Assembly: GCA_041488155.1 (NCBI GenBank)
Contig: JBGPOS010000089.1
Coordinates: forward strand, 1-11,168
Direction of reading: 5' to 3'
Length of the DNA stretch: 11,168 nt
Origin: JBGPOS01 sp041488155
Lineage (GTDB): Bacteria > Chloroflexota > Dehalococcoidia > Tepidiformales > Tepidiformaceae
Part shown: positions 6,574 through 11,168 of the stretch, one piece after another
Layout: each line of letters begins with the position of its first letter
How positions within the stretch are numbered: position 1 is the first letter of the stretch
Made by a program: the position numbers and the translations under genes
The notes under the pieces: generated by a model
Seen by the model: the letters and a program-made list of their open reading frames with translations, nothing else
Told to the model about the DNA's origin: nothing
Databases searched by the model: none

Positions 6574-7092
6574 ATGGCGCTGAAGGGCGAGCACCTGGGC
6601 ATGCCGCTGCTGGTCGATGACCTCGACCTCGAGAACCTCGAGTACTTCCGATACTGCGCCTTACGCGACTTCCGGCTGCAGAGCTGCAAAGCCTGCGGGC
6701 TCTTGCGCTACCCGCCGGGGACCGCCTGCCCCTGGTGCTCCGGGGCCGACTTCGAATGGACGGCCGTCGAGGGCAAGGGCGCGGTCCACTCCTACGGAGA
6801 GGTTCACCAGGCAATCCAGCCCGCCTTCCGGCCCCACCTCCCCTATCTCATCTTGTTGGTCGACCTCGACACACAGAAGGGACGACCCACGACCAACGAG
6901 GCGCTGCGCATCGTCGGCAACCTCGTGACCCCCGAGGGGACGCTGGCACCACCGGAGCTTGTCCTGAGGGTGGGAATCGGCAGCCGGGTCCGAATGGTCT
7001 TCGTGGAGACGGGCGAAGGCTTCGCGATCCCCCAGTGGACTTTGGACGAGACAGTCCAACAACCAGCTCCCTGGCGGTACCCGCAACAGTAG
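6574..7092 (+). CDS. DUF35 zinc-ribbon/OB-fold protein, partner of the Ltp2-like protein
   Basis: This 172-residue DUF35 protein is longer than the one at 531. An N-terminal segment with acidic DDLDLENLEYF leads to a helix, then a zinc ribbon with Cys38, Cys41, Cys52 and Cys55 (CKACG ... CPWC, 10 residues between the CxxC pairs). The OB-fold half has GKGAVHSYGEVHQ and PYLILLVDLD. A loop rich in charged residues (TQKGRPTTNEALR) and a C-terminal tail (WTLDETVQQPAPWRYPQQ) are additions relative to the shorter paralogue. The gene starts 5 bases after the upstream stop, with GAGGG as ribosome site, so translation is almost certainly coupled and a 1:1 complex is likely. In the Ltp2-ChsH2 aldolase the DUF35 part sits at the outside of the Ltp2 dimer and is needed for activity; I infer the same role here. 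The gene ends 52 bases from the convergent LLM gene. Confidence 0.92.
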   Translation: MALKGEHLGMPLLVDDLDLENLEYFRYCALRDFRLQSCKACGLLRYPPGTACPWCSGADFEWTAVEGKGAVHSYGEVHQAIQPAFRPHLPYLILLVDLDTQKGRPTTNEALRIVGNLVTPEGTLAPPELVLRVGIGSRVRMVFVETGEGFAIPQWTLDETVQQPAPWRYPQQ

Positions 7093-7128
7093 GGGCCGCG
7101 GCCGGGTCGGGCTGGCGCCGATGGCCCC
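7092..7128. terminator. Possible weak hairpin between convergent genes
   Basis: In the 52-base gap between the converging stops at 7092 and 7145, ggggcc (7092-7097) can pair with ggcccc (7123-7128), enclosing a 25-base GC-rich stretch. There is no U-run and the loop is long. The location is right for a terminator, but the support is slight. Confidence 0.2.
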
Positions 7129-7144
7129 GCCGGCTTCTGACGCC

Positions 7145-8089
7145 TCATTCGCGCGCCAGTTCCCCCAGCGCCTTCAGGGTTCGGGGGAGGGCGTCCGCGT
7201 CGTCCGGCAGCAGGATCGGCATCGCGAGCAGCTCGCCGGCCCCGAAAGACGGGAGCGCCCGCAGCCGTTCTTTCACCTGCTCGGCGCTGCCGTGGACCAC
7301 GAGTGCGTCGATCATCCGGTCGGAGAACTGGCCCTCCTTTGCCTCCGGGAAGCCCGCATCCTGGAACATCTGGGAGTAGTAGGGAACCCGAGGATAGAAG
7401 CCCATCTGCCGCGAGGCGCCCTGGCGAATCGCGTCCGCATTGTCCGAAACGGCGACGGGGACGTGGGCGACGAGAGGGGGCGGCGTGCGGCCAGCCTTCG
7501 CTGCGCCCTCGTGGATGGCGGGCACGGCGACATCGCGCAGGTAGGGCAGCGGACACACCCACGAGATCGCCCCCTCGGCCAACTCCCCGCAGAGGCGAAA
7601 GCCGTTGGGGCGAAGGGCCGAGGCCATGACCGACACCCCGGTGGGGGCCGCGAGCTGAGCACGTGCCGTGATGCGCCTCCCCTCGTGCTGGACTTTCCCT
7701 TCCTGGAGCATGGCGCGGAGGACGATGAGGTACTCGCGGAGGTGCTCGAGAGGGCGTTCGAACGGGATCCCGTACGTCGATTCGACCGCCGGTTTGTGGC
7801 TTGGCCCGATGCCGAGCCGGAGGCGTCCCGGCGCCAGTGAATCGACCACTACGGCGCCTTGGACCATGGCAAGAGGATGGCGGGGGAAGGTGGGCAGGAT
7901 CGACGTGCCGAACTTGATGCGGGTCGTGCGAAGGGCCGCGGCAGAGAAGACGGCGAGAGGATCCGGGGCGACGCCGCCGCTCGTGAACCAGGCACAGTCG
8001 ATCCCCGCCTGCTCGGCGGCAACGATCCCGTCGATGAGTTGTGCCGCGTTCGCGGCGCCTACGTGGACGCCAATGGTGAGACCCTTCAT
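7145..8089 (-). CDS. LLM-class oxidoreductase, probably F420-dependent (TIGR03564-like)
   Basis: This 314-residue luciferase-like protein begins MKGLTIGVHVGAANAAQLIDGI, with a helix and EQAGIDCAWF, then RTTRIKFGTSILPTFPRHP (55-72) and LGIGPSHKP (92-100). FERPLEHLREYL follows. The short length and the RHP plus GIGPSH forms resemble the F420-dependent MSMEG_4879-type group (TIGR03564); this group assignment is moderate. The ATG at 8089 has a strong AAGGAG at normal spacing. The frame stays open to 8248, but that part overlaps the end of the CoA transferase gene and is not needed. It lies 67 bases downstream of that gene and is probably its operon partner. It is the third LLM enzyme in the window, and each is of a different subgroup, which suggests separate steps rather than recent duplication. 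The reaction is unknown. Confidence 0.9.
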   Translation of the reverse strand: MKGLTIGVHVGAANAAQLIDGIVAAEQAGIDCAWFTSGGVAPDPLAVFSAAALRTTRIKFGTSILPTFPRHPLAMVQGAVVVDSLAPGRLRLGIGPSHKPAVESTYGIPFERPLEHLREYLIVLRAMLQEGKVQHEGRRITARAQLAAPTGVSVMASALRPNGFRLCGELAEGAISWVCPLPYLRDVAVPAIHEGAAKAGRTPPPLVAHVPVAVSDNADAIRQGASRQMGFYPRVPYYSQMFQDAGFPEAKEGQFSDRMIDALVVHGSAEQVKERLRALPSFGAGELLAMPILLPDDADALPRTLKALGELARE

Positions 8090-8135
8090 GAGTGACTCCT
8101 TGGTGCGATAGCGGCCGGACCGGCCCCCGGCGTTG

Positions 8136-8153
8136 TGGCTCAGTCTGGAGCCA
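8136..8153 (-). other. Small hairpin in the gap between CoA transferase and LLM genes
   Basis: A perfect 6-bp stem (tggctc at 8136-8141, gagcca at 8148-8153) with a 6-base loop lies just after the CoA transferase stop. A second exact dyad, ggccgg-a-ccggcc, lies at 8113-8125. Without a U-run these may attenuate or process the transcript, or be chance in GC-rich DNA. Confidence 0.2.
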
Positions 8154-8156
8154 TCG

Positions 8157-10577
8157 TCAGTATGGCGGCTCGTCCGCGATGATGCCGCGCGCCCGGAAAT
8201 CCGCCATCTCCTCCGGGCTGAGCCCGAGCAGGCCCTGGAGCACCTCAACGTTGTGCTCGCCGACTCCGGGCGCGGGACGTACGTAAGCGGCAGGCGTCTC
8301 GCTCAGCCGGATCGGCAGTCCCGGGAAGGGGAAGGTTCCGGCGTCCGGGTGCGTGATGTCGACGAAGAACTGGCGTTGGCGGAGGTGGGGGTCTTCCAGG
8401 AGCTGTTTAGAGTCGAGGACCGCAACGGCGGGGACGCGGGCGGCCTGCAGCCGGCGCATGAGTTGCAGCTGCTCCTCGCGCTGCGTCCACGTGGTGATGA
8501 GGGCGTCCAGCTCGTCGTGGTGTTCTTGCCGGTCGGGGAGGCTGAAAGAGCGCCAGCGAGGGGTGAATCCGGCGACATCGCAGAGGGCTCGCCAGTCCCG
8601 ATCGTTGGTCACGCTCACCGCGATCCAACGATCCTCCCCGCTACACCTGTAACAGCCCTGGGGGGCATACAAGGGGTCTCGATTGGCCAATCGAGGCGGG
8701 TTCGTCCCGCGTACCTGGGCCGCGAGGATCTCCTCGCCCACAAAGCAGATCATCCCTTCGAGCTGCGCTAGCTCGATCGCCTGGCCGCGTCGATCCGGGT
8801 CCGCTTCGCGGTCGTGCAATGCGATGAGGATGGCTGCGGCCGCGTGCATCGCGGCCACTGGATCCGCCCAGGCGACACCCGACTTGTAGGGCCCCGAGTC
8901 GGCGTACCCCATGAGGCTGGACAGGCCCGCTGCAGGCTCGAGCATGGTGCCGAGTGCGACATAATCACGGTTGGGCCCGGTCCATCCGAAGCCGGGCATA
9001 CCGATGTAGACGATGCTGGGGTTCACCTCACGCAGCCTTTCGTACCCCAGCCCCAACTGGGGCATCACCCGCGGGCTGTAGTTTTCGATGACGACATCAG
9101 CGACGGCGACCAGGCGTTCGAAGAGCGCCTTCCCGTCCGGGCTCCCGAGGTCGAGGGTGATCGCGCGCTTGCTACGGTTGAACTTGTTGAACATGCCCTC
9201 GCGGTTCCAGGGCTTCGCCCCGGCCTCGTTCCCCGGGTAGCGGGCGGAAGCCTTGACGATGACATCGGGGATAGTGCGGGGAGATCGTGCCCACGGCGCC
9301 TCCACCCGGATCACGTCCGCTCCCAGGTCGCCGAGGATGCGCGTCGCCAGGGGTCCGGCCCAAACCCTGGACAGATCGAGGATTCGAACGCCCTCCAGCG
9401 AGCGCTTTCGGTCCGAGCGCACTCCCCGTTCAGGCGCCGGCTGGGATACGGCCCCTGTCGGCGGCGGATCCTTGAGCCTGGCGAGGACTTCGCGATCGTG
9501 TTCTCCGAGTCGAGGGGGTCGGGTCAGGTTCCATTCATGGGCTGACAATCGAAAAGGAGGCCCCGGGAACAGTAGCGGTTCGTCGTCGGCTACCCGGCGC
9601 CAGAAGTTCCGGTCGGCGAGGTGCGCGTCTTCGAGCAGGCCCAGCATCGTGGGGACCGGCCCGACCGGCACCCGCACCGCCTGGCAGATAGAAACGATTT
9701 CCTCGGCTGTGTGGGCGAGGAGCCATGGCAGGAGCGCTTCGTCGAAGGCCTCCCCGTTTTGCAGGCGGAGCGCGCCGTTGCTGAACCTCTCCTCTTCGAT
9801 CAGGTCGGTGAGTTCCGCGACGACGAGGAGGTTGCGGCATTGCTCCTCGGCGGGAGCGCTTATCGCGACGTGGCCGTCCTTGCAGGGGTAAATGGTGATG
9901 GGGTGCATGGTGTCGTACTTGTTCCCCACGCGCCGCTGGATCTTGCCTCCGTGGCTGTAGCGCACCGTCGTCCACTGATGGAGGCTCGCCATTGTCTCCA
10001 TGTGGGAGACCTCGACAAGTTGCCCCCGGCCCGTGGCTTCGCGGGCGCGGAGAGCGGCCATCGCGCCGATGAAGGCGTGAGCGCCGGCCGCGTAGAGCGG
10101 TTGCGCGCCCGCACCCTGGATCGGCTCGCGGTGCGGCTCGCCGTTGAGATACATGTGCCCGCCAGAGGCGTAGTCGGTGAACGGCGTCGACTTGTAGTGG
10201 GAGTAGGGGCCGTTCAGCCCGAACGGTGAGATGAAGACCTTGGTCAGGCCTGCGCAATCGATGCCGGCTGTGACCGGCTCGAGTGGCTCCGGGCTCGAGC
10301 TCTCAACCACGACGTCGGCTCCTGCGAGCAGAGTGCCGAGCGTGTCCCAACCTTTCGCCTGGGTCACGTCCAACACGAGGCTCTGCTTGCCCGTATTCAG
10401 GTAGGCGAACTCCGTGCCTATGCCGCGCCAGGACTCACCTCTAAGCCGTGCCGGGTCGCCTCCCCGCGGCTCGACCTTGACGACCTGCGCGCCGTAATCC
10501 GAGAAGAGCTTGCCCGCATAGGCGCCGGCGAGCGACCCGGCGAGTTCGACGACAACGAGCTCTTGAAACGCCTTCAT
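8157..10577 (-). CDS. Double-domain CaiB/BaiF (class III) CoA transferase
   Basis: This 806-residue protein is two CaiB/BaiF units in tandem, each about 390-410 residues, the size of a normal single enzyme. Domain 1 (1 to about 370) has VELAGSLAGAYAGKLFSDYGA and KVEPRGGDPAR (34-44). Domain 2 (394-806) has ILDLSRVWAGPLATRILGDLGADVIRVE. A Pro-rich linker (KDPPPTGAVSQPAPERG) joins them. Class III enzymes form a covalent intermediate on an Asp. Domain 2 keeps it as Asp572 in WADPVAAMHAA, while domain 1 has Leu161 at the aligned spot (QPLYAAGAHAF). I infer that only domain 2 is catalytic and that domain 1 is structural, replacing one chain of the usual interlocked dimer. The likely role is moving CoA from an acyl-CoA to a carboxylic acid substrate so that it can enter the route. 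The ATG at 10577 has a weak ribosome site. It lies 18 bases after the carboxylase gene, in the same unit. The donor and acceptor cannot be told. Confidence 0.94.
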   Translation of the reverse strand: MKAFQELVVVELAGSLAGAYAGKLFSDYGAQVVKVEPRGGDPARLRGESWRGIGTEFAYLNTGKQSLVLDVTQAKGWDTLGTLLAGADVVVESSSPEPLEPVTAGIDCAGLTKVFISPFGLNGPYSHYKSTPFTDYASGGHMYLNGEPHREPIQGAGAQPLYAAGAHAFIGAMAALRAREATGRGQLVEVSHMETMASLHQWTTVRYSHGGKIQRRVGNKYDTMHPITIYPCKDGHVAISAPAEEQCRNLLVVAELTDLIEEERFSNGALRLQNGEAFDEALLPWLLAHTAEEIVSICQAVRVPVGPVPTMLGLLEDAHLADRNFWRRVADDEPLLFPGPPFRLSAHEWNLTRPPRLGEHDREVLARLKDPPPTGAVSQPAPERGVRSDRKRSLEGVRILDLSRVWAGPLATRILGDLGADVIRVEAPWARSPRTIPDVIVKASARYPGNEAGAKPWNREGMFNKFNRSKRAITLDLGSPDGKALFERLVAVADVVIENYSPRVMPQLGLGYERLREVNPSIVYIGMPGFGWTGPNRDYVALGTMLEPAAGLSSLMGYADSGPYKSGVAWADPVAAMHAAAAILIALHDREADPDRRGQAIELAQLEGMICFVGEEILAAQVRGTNPPRLANRDPLYAPQGCYRCSGEDRWIAVSVTNDRDWRALCDVAGFTPRWRSFSLPDRQEHHDELDALITTWTQREEQLQLMRRLQAARVPAVAVLDSKQLLEDPHLRQRQFFVDITHPDAGTFPFPGLPIRLSETPAAYVRPAPGVGEHNVEVLQGLLGLSPEEMADFRARGIIADEPPY

Positions 10578-10595
10578 CTCGAAGAATTGCGCCGC

Positions 10596-11168
10596 CTACG
10601 GGTGGTAGGGGACAGCGGTCGGGCCGACCTGGGTCCTTAGCACCACCTGGGCCTCCTCCACGAATTCGCAGACGAGGGGGCGCGTTTCCCGAGGGTCGAT
10701 GATGTCCTGGCCGGTGGCCTCAGCCGTGCGGAACGGCGAGGCGATCGCCTTGAGGCGTTGCTCTATCTCCTTGCGCTTCGCTTCGGGATGGTCCGCGGAC
10801 TCGATCTCCCGGCGGTAGGCCGCTGAAGCTCCGCCCTCGATGTGCATGGAACCCCAGTTCGCCGACGGCCAAGCGTAGCGGCGAAACATCCCCGATGGCC
10901 GATGCTGGCACTGCCCCGCAACGCCGTAGAGCTGCCCGACGACCATGGTCAGCCACGGCATCTGGCTCTCGCAGGTGGCTATAACTAGCCGGGCTCCGGC
11001 GCGTTCGATTCCCCGTCTCTCCGATTCGAGGCCGACCATAAACCCCGGTTCGTCTGCGAACGAGATCAGCGGCAGGTGGAAGGTGTCGCAGAGCTGGATC
11101 AGCCGGATCACCTTCTCTCCGGCGGCGACGTCGGTCGCTGCTCCGAACATCGGGTTGTTCGCCATCAC
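10596..11168 (-). CDS. Acyl-CoA carboxylase, carboxyltransferase (beta) subunit, C-terminal part, cut by right window edge
   Basis: The frame enters from the right edge and ends at 10596, giving 191 codons including the stop. It is the second (acyl-CoA binding) half of a carboxyltransferase of the propionyl-/methylcrotonyl-CoA carboxylase type. It opens with VMANNPMFGAATDVAAGEK, then ADEPGFMVGLESERRGIERAGARL (the P-G-F oxyanion region), YGVAGQ, YAWPSANWGSMHIEGG, and the family-typical ending SPFRTAEATGQDIIDPRETRPLV. The enzyme takes carboxybiotin and carboxylates an acyl-CoA; a biotin carboxylase/carrier subunit would be encoded elsewhere or just outside the window. It is the most upstream gene visible in the minus-strand unit, 18 bases from the CoA transferase. 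Propionyl-CoA is a tempting substrate because Ltp2-type cleavage yields it, but the substrate cannot be fixed from this part. Confidence 0.92.
   Translation of the reverse strand: MMANNPMFGAATDVAAGEKVIRLIQLCDTFHLPLISFADEPGFMVGLESERRGIERAGARLVIATCESQMPWLTMVVGQLYGVAGQCQHRPSGMFRRYAWPSANWGSMHIEGGASAAYRREIESADHPEAKRKEIEQRLKAIASPFRTAEATGQDIIDPRETRPLVCEFVEEAQVVLRTQVGPTAVPYHP

Noticed and set aside
5168..6814. A 548-codon open frame on the minus strand
   Set aside because: It lies antisense to the thiolase-like and DUF35 genes, is rich in Arg/Ala/His/Val low-complexity runs, has no recognisable motif, and is the usual by-product of GC-rich codon positions.
8090..8248. N-terminal extension of the LLM gene at 7145
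   Set aside because: The extension would overlap the end of the CoA transferase gene, and the ATG at 8089 has a strong AAGGAG ribosome site.
8814..9545. A 243-codon open frame on the plus strand
   Set aside because: It is antisense to the CoA transferase and has no motif.
8157..10577. Calling the double CoA transferase dddD (DMSP cleavage)
   Set aside because: The tandem layout and single active Asp are similar, but many tandem CaiB proteins exist and no DMSP neighbours (betaine transporter, dddB/dddC-like dehydrogenases) are visible.
1..11168. tRNA, rRNA, CRISPR, insertion sequence or prophage elements
   Set aside because: I found no cloverleaf-like sequence, spaced direct repeats, transposase motifs or terminal inverted repeats; coding sequence fills nearly all of the window.

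Overview
The window is a gene-dense, high-GC stretch (my estimate is mid-60s percent G+C) of bacterial DNA coding for CoA-linked catabolism. I see eleven protein genes, two of them cut by the window edges. I see no rRNA, tRNA, CRISPR array, transposase or phage gene, and no gene-free stretch longer than about 210 bases. The mix is flavin/F420 luciferase-like (LLM) oxidoreductases, CaiB/BaiF CoA transferase, SDR, thiolase-like and DUF35 proteins. It fits metabolically broad Actinomycetota or uncultured Chloroflexota (e.g. SAR202/Dehalococcoidia relatives), Rokubacteria or Tectomicrobia. The sequence alone does not decide the phylum.

Layout: (1) A plus-strand run, about 1-1822, holds the C-terminal part of a thiolase-like protein, its DUF35 zinc-ribbon/OB partner and an SDR dehydrogenase. 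It ends in a nested hairpin that faces a convergent unit. (2) A minus-strand unit, 5099 to 1904, holds an LLM oxidoreductase, a second LLM of a different (limonene-monooxygenase-like) subfamily, and a ThuA-domain protein. Both LLM genes have a TTGACT-type promoter candidate. (3) A plus-strand pair, 5312-7092, is read divergently from unit 2. It encodes a second thiolase-superfamily protein and a second DUF35 protein. Its promoter candidate has a 15-bp perfect dyad lying over the -10 box. (4) A minus-strand unit, from the right edge to 7145, holds the C-terminal part of an acyl-CoA carboxylase carboxyltransferase subunit, an 806-residue double CaiB/BaiF CoA transferase and a third LLM oxidoreductase.

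The most notable gene is the second thiolase-like protein. It has no cysteine at the thiolase nucleophile position, and its GHP-loop histidine is replaced by tyrosine in a GYTHG motif. Two tyrosines sit 50 residues apart, as Tyr-294 and Tyr-344 do in the steroid side-chain aldolase Ltp2 (from memory of the published structure). Ltp2 works in complex with a DUF35 protein, and a DUF35 gene follows here after 5 bases. I therefore read 5312-7092 as a probable acyl-CoA retro-aldolase complex rather than a thiolase.

A working model, which is inference: an acid is loaded onto CoA by the double CaiB/BaiF enzyme, oxidised by LLM and SDR enzymes, and cleaved by a retro-aldolase and a thiolase. The released short acyl-CoA, possibly propionyl-CoA, is then carboxylated. 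The substrate is unknown; a cyclic, terpenoid-like or steroid-like acid is the most natural guess.
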